From Nitrospirota bacterium (GTDB lineage: Bacteria; Nitrospirota; Thermodesulfovibrionia; Thermodesulfovibrionales; JdFR-85), in assembly GCA_013151785.1 (NCBI GenBank), contig JAADHP010000027.1, positions 1-14,405 on the forward strand: 14,405 nt of DNA. The letters run 5' to 3'. The notes beneath the pieces were generated by a model. It was not told where the DNA came from and made no database searches. It worked only from the letters and a program-made list of their open reading frames with translations. How positions within the stretch are numbered: position 1 is the first letter of the stretch; each line of letters begins with the position of its first letter. Made by a program: the position numbers and the translations under genes. Positions 1-7,351 of the stretch are shown here, one piece after another.

Positions 1-1037
1 AAGGTGCCACGGGAAAAGGCATCGATTTCGAAAACCCCCATGGGGCCGTTCCATAAAATAGTCTTGGCATTATGGAGTGCTTCAGAGAAGAGCCTTGCTG
101 TAGCAGGGCCTATATCAAGGGCCTTCCAGCCCCTGGGAATCTCAAGGGTGGGAACGATCTTGGTTTCAGCACCGGGCTCAAGGCTCTGTGCGATGACACA
201 ATCAACAGGCAGATAGAACTTCACCCCTCTTTCCTTCAACTTCTTTCTTATCCTCTGGGCTGTCTCCAGCATGTCCTCTTCCACAAGTGACTCGCCCACC
301 TCATAGCCCATTGCCTTTATGAAGGTGAAGGCCATGCCCCCGCCTATAAGAACCTTGTCCACATTGGTTTCAAGGTTCTCAAGCACTCCTATCTTACCAG
401 AAACCTTTGCCCCGCCAAGGATTGCAACAAAGGGCCTGATAGGATTGTTTACAACACCTTTGAGATACTCTATCTCCTTCTTCAATAGAAAGCCTGCTGC
501 TGCTGGCAGGTACTTGGGGATCCCCACAATCGAGGCATGAGCCCTGTGGGCTGTTCCAAAGGCATCGTTTACATAACAGTCGGCCAGTGAGGCAAGGGCC
601 TTTGCAAAGGCATCATCGTTTTTCTCCTCTCCTTCGTGGAAGCGAAGGTTCTCCAGCAGGACCACATCTCCGCTCTGCATCTTCCGTACAATACTTTCTA
701 CCTGGTGTCCTACACAATCAGGTGTGAAAATTACATCCTTGTTCAGAAGGCGCTTTAATCTCTTGGCTACAGGGGCAAGGCTGTAACGTGGATCAGGCTT
801 GCCCTTTGGTCTCCCGAGGTGAGAGGCAAGGATTACCTTTGCACCTTCGTCAATAGCATAGTTAATTGTGGGCAGGGAAGAACGTATCCTCCTGTCATCT
901 GTTATGTTCAGGTTCTCATCAAGGGGAACATTGAAATCAACCCTGATAAATACCCTTTTGTCTTTAAGGTCAAGATCCTCTATTGTTAGCTTTGTGAGGA
1001 CGTCCTTAATGGGCGCTGGATTCTGGCTGTTCTTCAT
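1..1037 (-). CDS. pgk: phosphoglycerate kinase, C-terminus beyond left edge
   Basis: Phosphoglycerate kinase interconverts 1,3-bisphosphoglycerate + ADP and 3-phosphoglycerate + ATP in cytosolic glycolysis/gluconeogenesis. Translating the minus strand from the ATG at 1035-1037 gives 345 uninterrupted codons. Family motifs appear in order: RVDFNVPL (residues 32-39), SHLGRP (72-77), ENLRF (129-133), NDAFGTAHRAHAS (157-169), GGAKVSGKIGVL (208-219) and WNGPMGVFE (329-337). A family member has about 395-400 residues, so roughly 50-60 C-terminal residues, including the last glycine-rich ATP loop, lie outside the window. The start has a strong AAAGGAGG ribosome site 6 nt upstream. It gives an N-terminal extension of about 15 residues before the usual KLTIxDLDL opening. 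A nearby ATG at 1040-1042 is in another frame and stops at once. The gene follows gap on the same strand after 140 bp. Confidence 0.97.
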   Translation of the reverse strand, partial: MKNSQNPAPIKDVLTKLTIEDLDLKDKRVFIRVDFNVPLDENLNITDDRRIRSSLPTINYAIDEGAKVILASHLGRPKGKPDPRYSLAPVAKRLKRLLNKDVIFTPDCVGHQVESIVRKMQSGDVVLLENLRFHEGEEKNDDAFAKALASLADCYVNDAFGTAHRAHASIVGIPKYLPAAAGFLLKKEIEYLKGVVNNPIRPFVAILGGAKVSGKIGVLENLETNVDKVLIGGGMAFTFIKAMGYEVGESLVEEDMLETAQRIRKKLKERGVKFYLPVDCVIAQSLEPGAETKIVPTLEIPRGWKALDIGPATARLFSEALHNAKTILWNGPMGVFEIDAFSRGT

Positions 1038-1065
1038 GGCATCCTCCTTTGAGATTTTCAAATGC

Positions 1066-1165
1066 AACCACAGAGGACAAAGAAAGGATTTTTAAAAATG
1101 ACTAAAGGCTACCTGTACAAATAGTTCTTTTAAGATACAGGATAATTCTTTGTGCCCTCTGTGTT
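1066..1165. repeat. 100-bp nested inverted-repeat element between gap and pgk
   Basis: The arms CACAGAGG+ACAAAGAA (1069-1084) and TTCTTTGT+gc+CCTCTGTG (1146-1163) are complementary over 16 pairs with a 2-nt bulge. Inside lie a smaller inverted repeat, CCTGTA (1112-1117) with TACAGG (1136-1141), and a perfect ATTTTTAAAAAT palindrome near 1088-1099. Arms of the CACAGAGG(AC)ACA type are reminiscent of dispersed repeats in many environmental bacterial genomes; that is recollection, not a search result. It fills most of the gap-pgk spacer, so in the mRNA it would fold between the two cistrons. It has no terminator U-tract on the minus strand and could be a processing or stability element, or just an inserted repeat. 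Confidence 0.5.
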
Positions 1166-1177
1166 CTGATATCTTGA

Positions 1178-2182
1178 TCAGGAATTCTTGATTATATACT
1201 GTATCAGGTCTCTTAAGCGTGAGCTGTACCCCCACTCGTTGTCATACCAGGCAATAACCTTGACCATTCTCTTCTCGATCACCTTGGTTACTGTTGCATC
1301 AACAATTGAGGAGTGGTCATTACCATTTAAATCCATTGAGACAAGGGGCTCTTCAGAATACTCAAGTATGCCTTTCATCTTACCTTCTGCCGCAGCCTTC
1401 AGAGCGGCATTAACCTCTTCAACTGTTACATCCTTTGCCAGCTCAGCAACAAGGTCAACCACTGAAACATTCGGGGTGGGTACCCTGATGGCCATCCCAT
1501 CGAGTTTGCCCTGGAGTTCTGGCAGAACCAGTCCCACAGCCTTTGCAGCACCTGTGGTTGTGGGAATTATGTTCATTGCTGCTGCCCTTGCCCTTCTGAG
1601 GTCTTTATGGGGCAGATCAAGAATCCTCTGGTCATTTGTATAGGAATGGATTGTTGTCATAAGACCTCTTATGATTCCAAACTCGTCTTTAAGAACCTTG
1701 GCCAGAGGTGCAAGGCAGTTTGTTGTACATGAGGCATTGGAGATTATCTTATGAGTGGCTGGGTCGAGTTTGTCCTCATTCACACCGAGACACACTGTTA
1801 TATCAGGCTCCTTGGCCGGGGCAGATATGATCACCCAGCTGGCACCTGCTTCAAGATGTTTTGATGCAGATGCCCTGTCTCTGAATACACCGGTTGACTC
1901 AATAACAAAATCAACCCCCAGGTCTTTCCAGGGAAGCTCAGAGGGGTCTTTGATAGCTGTGATCTTTATGGTTTTCCCATTTACTATGATTGCATCGTCA
2001 CCTGCCTTTACATCTGCAGAGAAGATTCCGTGTACAGAATCATACTTTAAAAGATGGGCAAGGGTCTTTGCATCAGTAAGATCGTTTATGGCAACAATCT
2101 CGAAATCTGACTGATTCATTGATGCCCTGAAAAAGTTTCTACCAATCCTTCCAAATCCGTTAATTCCAACCTTCACAGCCAT
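1178..2182 (-). CDS. gap: type I glyceraldehyde-3-phosphate dehydrogenase
   Basis: This enzyme oxidises and phosphorylates glyceraldehyde-3-phosphate to 1,3-bisphosphoglycerate with NAD(P)+ in the cytosol. The 334 residues match the usual family length. Visible are the Rossmann start VGINGFGRIGR (residues 5-15), NDLTD (33-37) with the acidic residue D34 where NAD-preferring enzymes bind ribose, the catalytic SNASCTTNCLAPL with Cys152, His179 in TTIHSYTNDQ, and the C-terminal WYDNEWGYS (312-320). The acidic D34 makes a glycolytic, NAD-linked role likelier than an NADPH-linked one, by inference. The ATG at 2182 is preceded by AAAGGAGGAGG. It lies 51 bp after the DUF1015 gene and 140 bp before pgk, probably one transcript making two consecutive steps of glycolysis. 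Confidence 0.97.
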   Translation of the reverse strand: MAVKVGINGFGRIGRNFFRASMNQSDFEIVAINDLTDAKTLAHLLKYDSVHGIFSADVKAGDDAIIVNGKTIKITAIKDPSELPWKDLGVDFVIESTGVFRDRASASKHLEAGASWVIISAPAKEPDITVCLGVNEDKLDPATHKIISNASCTTNCLAPLAKVLKDEFGIIRGLMTTIHSYTNDQRILDLPHKDLRRARAAAMNIIPTTTGAAKAVGLVLPELQGKLDGMAIRVPTPNVSVVDLVAELAKDVTVEEVNAALKAAAEGKMKGILEYSEEPLVSMDLNGNDHSSIVDATVTKVIEKRMVKVIAWYDNEWGYSSRLRDLIQYIIKNS

Positions 2183-2218
2183 AGTTTATCCTCCTCCTTT
2201 AAGACATAAAAAGCTTCA

Positions 2219-2233
2219 GGAGACAAGGTCTCC
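2219..2233. other. small perfect hairpin after the DUF1015 stop
   Basis: GGAGAC-aag-GTCTCC is a perfect 6-bp stem with a 3-nt loop directly after the DUF1015 stop codon. On the minus strand it is followed 6 nt later by five T residues, then by the gap ribosome site. It could be a weak attenuator or RNA-processing site between the cistrons. The stem is short and the T-run is displaced, so it is not a convincing terminator. Confidence 0.3.
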
Positions 2234-3493
2234 CTAATCCAGTCTATTGATAACCAAGCCAGTCAGTATCTTTGGATAGAAATAGGTGGACTTTGGTGGC
2301 ATCCTCAGACACTCGATTGCAACCCGCTCAACCTCTGTAACCTTAGTAGGATTAAGGAAAAAGCCAGCAATATAATCACCCTTTCTCACTTCATTTATAA
2401 CTATATGAGGGTCCATTTCGTACGCAAGGCCATCAATGGAAAATATCTTTTTAAATATTAATTCATGAAGAACTGTCACATCAAGCCCTCTCAGTGCCTC
2501 TGGTGTGTCCCTGAGATTTATACCTCTGTGGATAAGTATATAACTTTGGGGGGGATTTTTCAATATCATTCCCAGGGCATGCTCGTAAAAAGGTAGTTCT
2601 TTAAATAGGTCTTCATCTGATTTAAGAGGTTTTACCTCAAAGTACTCTCTCAATCTATGTAATATACTTTCTCCCGACTGAATCACAGGGCCGAGGGACT
2701 TAACAAGTCTGTGTGTGGGAAGGATACATAATCCTCCGTCAGAGATATTCACAAGGAGCATAAGCACATAGTTGTATGGTTCATCTCCTGTATGATGGGG
2801 ATTTGCCCTTTTTCTTTCCTTCATGTATTCAAGGGCTGTCTCATATCTGTGATGTCCATCGGCAATATAAATTGGTCTTCCCCGAATTATTCCGGTAATT
2901 AGATCTATCTCCACAGGATCATCGATAATCCATAGTTCATGCCTGGCTCCTGTATGATCATAGGCTGAGATATAAGGATCTTCAGAGGACTTTTTTTCAA
3001 TAAGTGACCGGTAACTGTGCTCCGGATTGTTGAAAATGGAAAAAATAGGACTTATATTCGCCCTGCAGTACCGCATGAGATTCAACCTGTCTGCTTTGGG
3101 TTTTGAGTGTGTTGCCTCATGTGGATATATACCCTCACATAACTCTGTGAGCCTCACCCTGGCAAATACCCCTGTCATTACCTGCTCTTTGTCATCCACT
3201 CTGTATCTGACCCTGTATAAGTAATAAGACGGCTTTTTTGATTCCACGAGGATGTCTTCCTCCAGCCATTCCTTTAGATATTGCCGTGCTCTGACATAGC
3301 GGTTCTCACCTTCGGGGGTGTCATTATCATAGTCCCTTCCATAATCTATTCGTACAATGTTATAGGGACTCTTTTCATACAGGGAATCCTTCATCTCGGG
3401 CGTGATGATATCGTATGGTGGGGCAACAACATCCTCACCTTTTACCTTTGAGGTGTTATATATTATTCCCTTAAATGGTCTTATTTCCGTCAT
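2234..3493 (-). CDS. DUF1015 (COG4198) family protein
   Basis: A 419-residue soluble protein with no signal peptide or membrane segment. Hallmarks of the DUF1015 family run along its length: MTEIRPFKGIIYN at the start, VVAPPYDII (22-30), HEATHSKPKADRLNLM (125-140), ISPIFSIF (147-154), IADGHHRYETA (210-220), PTHRLV (259-264) and MPPKSTYFYPKILTGLV at the C-terminus (398-414). The length is normal for the family. The biochemical role is not established from this sequence. The DGHHR motif resembles box II of ParB/sulfiredoxin-fold nucleotide-binding proteins, a group that includes free-serine kinases, but a kinase role here is only a suggestion. It is the first gene of a probable operon with gap and pgk. 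The ATG at 3493 has no clear Shine-Dalgarno sequence (the preceding bases read CAGACCC), unlike its neighbours. Confidence 0.92.
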   Translation of the reverse strand: MTEIRPFKGIIYNTSKVKGEDVVAPPYDIITPEMKDSLYEKSPYNIVRIDYGRDYDNDTPEGENRYVRARQYLKEWLEEDILVESKKPSYYLYRVRYRVDDKEQVMTGVFARVRLTELCEGIYPHEATHSKPKADRLNLMRYCRANISPIFSIFNNPEHSYRSLIEKKSSEDPYISAYDHTGARHELWIIDDPVEIDLITGIIRGRPIYIADGHHRYETALEYMKERKRANPHHTGDEPYNYVLMLLVNISDGGLCILPTHRLVKSLGPVIQSGESILHRLREYFEVKPLKSDEDLFKELPFYEHALGMILKNPPQSYILIHRGINLRDTPEALRGLDVTVLHELIFKKIFSIDGLAYEMDPHIVINEVRKGDYIAGFFLNPTKVTEVERVAIECLRMPPKSTYFYPKILTGLVINRLD

Positions 3494-3499
3494 GGGTCT

Positions 3500-3531
3500 G
3501 AATATGTTAGCATTTAATGCATAATTAATTC
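3500..3531 (-). promoter_or_regulatory. possible promoter of the DUF1015-gap-pgk unit
   Basis: On the minus strand TTGAAT is followed after 18 nt by TAACAT, each matching 4 of 6 bases of the sigma-70 hexamers. TAACAT ends only about 7 nt before the DUF1015 ATG. With no ribosome site present, this would give a leaderless or nearly leaderless message. The spacer is A/T-rich, so chance matches are likely. Confidence 0.25.
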
Positions 3532-3556
3532 AAAATCCATATAATAATAATATAAA
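3529..3556 (+). promoter_or_regulatory. possible promoter of the mtnP-ntrC-ntrC unit
   Basis: TTCAAA (3529-3534) and TATAAA (3551-3556) are separated by 16 nt and would start transcription near 3563, leaving a leader of about 20 nt that contains the AGGAGA ribosome site. A TATAAT at 3540-3545 is an alternative -10 but lacks a good -35. The 89-bp divergent spacer is very A/T-rich, which weakens any single match. Confidence 0.3.
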
Positions 3557-3582
3557 ATATTCCATAAAGTCAGGAGATTGGG

Positions 3583-4350
3583 ATGATAGGCGTTATCGGA
3601 GGTAGTGGGCTCTATGAGATTCCAGGGTTTTCAATCATTGATAAGATCAAAATAGAGACACCCTATGGAGACCCCTCTGATGTGTTCATAATGGGAAGTA
3701 TTGGTGAGAGAAAGGTGGTGTTTTTATCAAGACATGGACAGCATCATGACATACCACCTCACAGGGTAAATTATCGTGCAAATGTCTGGGGGTTCAGGAC
3801 CCTTGGTGTCAAAAGGATTATAGCAGTGAATGCCGTGGGAGGTATAAATGACAGATACAGACCTGGTGATATAGTGTTACCTGACCAGATAATAGATTTT
3901 ACAAAAACCAGAGCACAGTCATTCTACGACGGCCCCCGGGTGGTTCATATTGATTTCACGGAACCATATTGTAAGGAAATGAGGGAGGCATTCCTTTCCA
4001 TAGATGAACAGATCATTAACGGAGGCACCTATGTCTGTACAGAGGGACCGAGGCTTGAAACAGCAGGAGAGATCAGGTTTTATAAAAGTATTGGTGCAGA
4101 TATGGTGGGCATGACCCAGATGCCTGAAGCAGCGCTTGCGAGAGAGGCAACACTGTGCTATCTCTGTATTGCAGTAATAACCAATTATGCAGCAGGCATA
4201 TCCAGAACAAAACTCACCACCACCGAGGTTGTGGAAACAATGAAGAAAAGCACAGAACGGGTAAAACAACTGCTCTCCTCAGCAATCGACCTTATACCTT
4301 CTGAAAGGCATTGTATATGTAAGGATTCCCTGAAGGATGCGGAGCTCTGA
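3583..4350 (+). CDS. MtnP-family purine nucleoside phosphorylase, probably 6-oxopurine specific
   Basis: A 255-residue cytosolic phosphorylase of the MTA phosphorylase / PNP-2 family, which cleaves purine (methylthio)ribosides with phosphate to give the free base. Visible are the phosphate loop IGGSGLYE (5-12), SRHGQHHDIPPHRVNYRAN (49-67), AVNAVGGI (81-88), CTEGPRLET (152-160), GMTQMPEAALAREA (176-189) and ITNYAAGIS (199-207). Adenine-specific MTA phosphorylases have two aspartates in a TDYD motif at the base-binding site. Here the positions are Asn201 and Ala203, as in family members acting on 6-oxopurines (inosine/guanosine, or methylthioinosine), so I infer salvage of hypoxanthine/guanine rather than adenine. 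AGGAGA lies 6 nt before the ATG. It ends 3 bp before the first NtrC-type regulator and is likely cotranscribed with it. The symbol is left empty because the substrate is uncertain. Confidence 0.88.
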   Translation: MIGVIGGSGLYEIPGFSIIDKIKIETPYGDPSDVFIMGSIGERKVVFLSRHGQHHDIPPHRVNYRANVWGFRTLGVKRIIAVNAVGGINDRYRPGDIVLPDQIIDFTKTRAQSFYDGPRVVHIDFTEPYCKEMREAFLSIDEQIINGGTYVCTEGPRLETAGEIRFYKSIGADMVGMTQMPEAALAREATLCYLCIAVITNYAAGISRTKLTTTEVVETMKKSTERVKQLLSSAIDLIPSERHCICKDSLKDAEL

Positions 4351-4353
4351 ATC

Positions 4354-5718
4354 ATGGAAAGGATCCTTGTTGTGGAGGACAAGAAGTCAATGGCACAGAT
4401 GCTCAGGACAACCCTTGAGTCAGAGGGTTATGAATGCCTCCTTGCCTTCAACGGGAAAGAGGCACTCCGGATAATCTCCCGGGAACAACCTGATCTGATT
4501 ATTACGGACCTCAAGCTGCCTGATACCGATGGACTTACAATACTGAAGGAACTGAGGCAACAGGAGCAGGACACGCCGGTTATCATAATGACCGCCTTCG
4601 GAACCATAGAGATAGCTGTGGAGGCAATAAAGGAAGGTGCCTTTGATTTTGTTCCAAAACCTTTTGATATGGATCATCTTCTGCTGATAATAAAAAGGGC
4701 ACTTGATACGAGAAGGCTCTATCGGGAGAACCTGCTTCTCAGGGAAGAGATGGCCTTTCATAAGGGTATGCCCGAGATAGTTGGAAAGAGTGCGGCAATC
4801 TCTGATGTGTTAGAAAAGGTTAAGAAGGTTGCACCAACAAAAACCACCGTGCTGCTGCAGGGTGAGAGTGGTACTGGAAAGGAGCTTTTTGCGAGGGCAA
4901 TTCATTACATGAGCCCCAGGGCAAAGGGACTGTTTGTACCGATTAACTGTGCAGCAATCCCCAGGGACCTGCTGGAGTCTGAACTGTTTGGATATGAAAA
5001 AGGTGCCTTCACAGGAGCCACCCACAGAAAGCTTGGCAAGTTTGAGCTTGCCAACAATGGTACTGTTTTTCTTGATGAGATCTCAGAGCTTGAACCATCA
5101 CTTCAGGCAAAGCTCTTGAGGGTTCTGCAGGATCAGATTATTGAGAGAATCGGAGGTACAACACCCATACAGGTAGATGTAAGGGTGGTGGCTGCTACAA
5201 ATTCAGATCTCCTTCGCGCTGTAAAAGAGGGTCGATTCAGAGAAGACCTTTTTTACAGATTGAACGTATTCCCCATTGTTATTCCTCCGCTTCGTGAAAG
5301 AAAGGAGGATATTCCCGCACTTACCGAGTTTTTTATTGAAAGGTTTTCAAAGGAGATGAAGATCCCGCCAAAGAAACTATCCGGCGATGCGCTGAAGATA
5401 CTCATGCAGTACAACTGGAAGGGCAATGTGAGAGAACTTGAAAATACCATAGAGCGGGCGATGATCCTTGCTGACGGAAATACAATCCTGCCCGAGCATA
5501 TATCTCTGATGAGCATAGAGAGCATATCATCCGTTGATGATATTCCCATGGATGGTCCTCTGGAGGAAACCACAAAGGCTGCTATCAGACGTGCAGAAAG
5601 TGAAAGGATAAGAAGGGTCCTGAATGAGACCCACTGGAACAAGACAAAGGCAGCAGAGATACTGCAGATTAGTTACAAGACACTTCTTACAAAGATAAAG
5701 GAGTACAATCTTGAGTGA
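4354..5718 (+). CDS. NtrC-family sigma-54 response regulator (first of a pair)
   Basis: A 454-residue transcription activator. The receiver domain (1-120) has the acidic pair E8/D9, phospho-acceptor D52 in IITDLKLPDTDG, T80 in IIMTAFGT and K102 in PKPF. The AAA+ domain (about 137-378) carries Walker A GESGTGKE (170-177), the sigma-54 contact loop GAFTGA (217-222), Walker B GTVFLDE (236-242) and the RFREDLFYRLNVF region (294-306). A Fis-type helix-turn-helix (about 418-451, with NKTKAAEILQISYKTLLTKI) ends the protein. It should be phosphorylated by a sensor kinase and then use ATP to open sigma-54 promoters. No kinase gene is in the window. The ATG lies 3 bp after the phosphorylase stop, with GGAG about 10 nt upstream. 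The overlapping next gene encodes a protein of the same architecture. Confidence 0.95.
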   Translation: MERILVVEDKKSMAQMLRTTLESEGYECLLAFNGKEALRIISREQPDLIITDLKLPDTDGLTILKELRQQEQDTPVIIMTAFGTIEIAVEAIKEGAFDFVPKPFDMDHLLLIIKRALDTRRLYRENLLLREEMAFHKGMPEIVGKSAAISDVLEKVKKVAPTKTTVLLQGESGTGKELFARAIHYMSPRAKGLFVPINCAAIPRDLLESELFGYEKGAFTGATHRKLGKFELANNGTVFLDEISELEPSLQAKLLRVLQDQIIERIGGTTPIQVDVRVVAATNSDLLRAVKEGRFREDLFYRLNVFPIVIPPLRERKEDIPALTEFFIERFSKEMKIPPKKLSGDALKILMQYNWKGNVRELENTIERAMILADGNTILPEHISLMSIESISSVDDIPMDGPLEETTKAAIRRAESERIRRVLNETHWNKTKAAEILQISYKTLLTKIKEYNLE

Positions 5719-7096
5719 TTTTAACATTGATATCCTTGTTGTGGATGACGAACCACTGCAAAGAGATATCCTCAAAACTATACTGTCCGGAGAGGGATAC
5801 CTGGTTGAAACTGCCTCTTCAGTGGATGAAGCCATCAAAATAGTAAAAAAGACATCTCCCAGAGTAATACTTACGGACCTTAAAATGCCAGAGAAAACAG
5901 GAATGGACCTCCTTGAGGAGATAAACAGGATGAATACATCCAACCCTCCTGCCATTATTATAATGACAGCCTTCGGGACTATAGCCTCTGCAGTTGAGGC
6001 TATCAAAAAAGGAGCCTATGATTATCTAACCAAACCACTGGATAAGGAAACGGTTATTTTAAAAATCAAACAGGCCATGGAAAGACAGAACCTGCTTTAC
6101 GAGAACCTGCAACTAAAAAATGTACTCTATGAAAGATTCAATATTGATGGAATAGTCGGAAAATCCTCTAAAATGAAGGGACTTCTTGATACCATCAGGA
6201 AGGTTGCACCTACCAATGCTACTGTACTGATCCTGGGTGAAAGTGGCACCGGGAAGGAACTGATAGCACGTGCCATCCATTACAACAGTCTTAGAAAAGA
6301 CAGACCCTTTACTCCGATCAACTGTGCATCCATCCCTGAAAACCTCCTGGAGAGCGAACTCTTCGGCTATGAGGCAGGTGCATTTACAGGTGCAACATCC
6401 CGCAAGAAAGGTCTCTTTGAAACCACAAACGGAGGCACGCTCTTTCTTGATGAGATTGGGGATATGCCACTGAATCTGCAGGCAAAGCTGCTGAGGGTGC
6501 TGCAGGATGGCGAGGTGCGAAGGCTTGGGGGTAAAGAGAGCTTCAAGGTTGATATCAGAACAATTGCTGCCACTCATCAGGATCTTGAAAGCCTCATAGA
6601 GGAGGGAAGATTCAGAGAGGATCTGTACTACCGTCTCAGGGTGGTAACACTCAGAATACCACCATTGAGAGAACGAAAAGAGGATATTCCTCTGCTGATA
6701 GATTTTTTCCTGGACAAATACAACAGGGAGTTTGGCAAGGCAATCAAGGGAGTGGACACACAGGTATTGCAGGCCTTTATGAACTACCACTGGCCTGGTA
6801 ATGTAAGACAGCTTCAATCTGTAATCGAGCGTGCTGTTATCATGACCGAGGGGGATACAATCATCTATGACGATGTAAAGGATGAACTCACCTTAAAACA
6901 GAGAAGGCTCGATACCCTGGAGATTGATATACCTGACGAGGGCCTGATCTTTGAAGAACTGGAAAAGACATTACTGATAAAGGCAATGAAAAAGGCAAAC
7001 AATGTTGCCAAGAAGGCTGCTGAACTACTGGGGATGAGTTATAAGACCTTCTGGTATAGATGGGAAAAGTATGGACTTAAAAAGGATGACAGATAG
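5711..7096 (+). CDS. NtrC-family sigma-54 response regulator (second of a pair)
   Basis: A 461-residue paralogue of the preceding gene with the same order of domains. The receiver (about 5-125) has D13/D14 acid residues, phospho-acceptor D56 in VILTDLKMP, T86 in IIMTAFGT and K108 in LTKPL. The AAA+ domain (about 146-388) has GESGTGKE (176-183), GAFTGA (223-228), GTLFLDE (242-248) and RFREDLYYRLRVV (300-312). A C-terminal Fis-type helix-turn-helix (about 420-455) contains VAKKAAELLGMSYKTFWYRW. The start is TTG at 5711, supported by AAAGGAG at 5697-5703, 7 nt upstream. It overlaps the previous stop by 8 bp, so translation is probably coupled. Both GAFTGA loops are intact, so both proteins look able to engage sigma-54. 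The two recognition helices differ, which suggests different DNA targets. Confidence 0.95.
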   Translation: MSDFNIDILVVDDEPLQRDILKTILSGEGYLVETASSVDEAIKIVKKTSPRVILTDLKMPEKTGMDLLEEINRMNTSNPPAIIIMTAFGTIASAVEAIKKGAYDYLTKPLDKETVILKIKQAMERQNLLYENLQLKNVLYERFNIDGIVGKSSKMKGLLDTIRKVAPTNATVLILGESGTGKELIARAIHYNSLRKDRPFTPINCASIPENLLESELFGYEAGAFTGATSRKKGLFETTNGGTLFLDEIGDMPLNLQAKLLRVLQDGEVRRLGGKESFKVDIRTIAATHQDLESLIEEGRFREDLYYRLRVVTLRIPPLRERKEDIPLLIDFFLDKYNREFGKAIKGVDTQVLQAFMNYHWPGNVRQLQSVIERAVIMTEGDTIIYDDVKDELTLKQRRLDTLEIDIPDEGLIFEELEKTLLIKAMKKANNVAKKAAELLGMSYKTFWYRWEKYGLKKDDR

Positions 7097-7188
7097 ATCA
7101 TGGTTTGGTTATAATTAATAACTTATCTATCCATTGCAGTAAGCAAGCAGAAAAAATCAATAAAAATATGTAAAAACTAAATCCAGAT

Positions 7189-7351
7189 TAAGGATAACAA
7201 AGCATTGTTGTAATCAGTGGTATGAGCTTTCGCAATACCTGATTTACACTTTTGAAATTAATTCAGGCTGTTATAAACCCAGATTCAGCTGTAAGGATAA
7301 GGAATAAATGCTGAAAGCAGTGGTATGGTAGAGTCTTACACCTCATTCTCA
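7189..7351 (+). repeat. degenerate direct repeat with 103-bp period
   Basis: The block 7189-7224 recurs at 7292-7327 with 28 of 36 identical positions, including exact TAAGGATAA and CAGTGGTATG blocks. A weaker match continues from 7235-7248 to 7338-7351. A CCAGATT block precedes each copy (7183-7189 and 7279-7285) with a 7-nt indel. The second unit runs into the left arm of the large palindrome at 7318, so the first may be a decayed partial copy of that element's end. The first unit also holds its own hairpin, AATCA-gt-GGTAT (7212-7223) with ATACCTGATT (7235-7244) and an 11-nt loop. No U-tract follows, so it is not a clear terminator for the regulator operon. Confidence 0.5.

Noticed and set aside
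76..103. Possible sigma-54 promoter-like TGGCAT...TGCTT on the plus strand
   Set aside because: GG-to-GC spacing is 11 rather than 10 and it lies within the pgk coding sequence, antisense to it. No convincing -24/-12 site was found in the intergenic regions.
1188..1643. 151-codon plus-strand open frame opposite gap
   Set aside because: Lies wholly inside gap, has no family resemblance and no ribosome site; it is a shadow of the real gene.
6113..6817. 234-codon minus-strand open frame inside the second NtrC-type gene
   Set aside because: The opposite strand encodes all AAA+ motifs intact; the Cys/Leu-rich product is typical of antisense translation.
7212..7244. Hairpin after the regulator pair as a rho-independent terminator
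   Set aside because: The stem has a 2-nt bulge, an 11-nt loop and is followed by TTACACTTTTG rather than a T-run; better explained as part of the repeat next to the palindrome.
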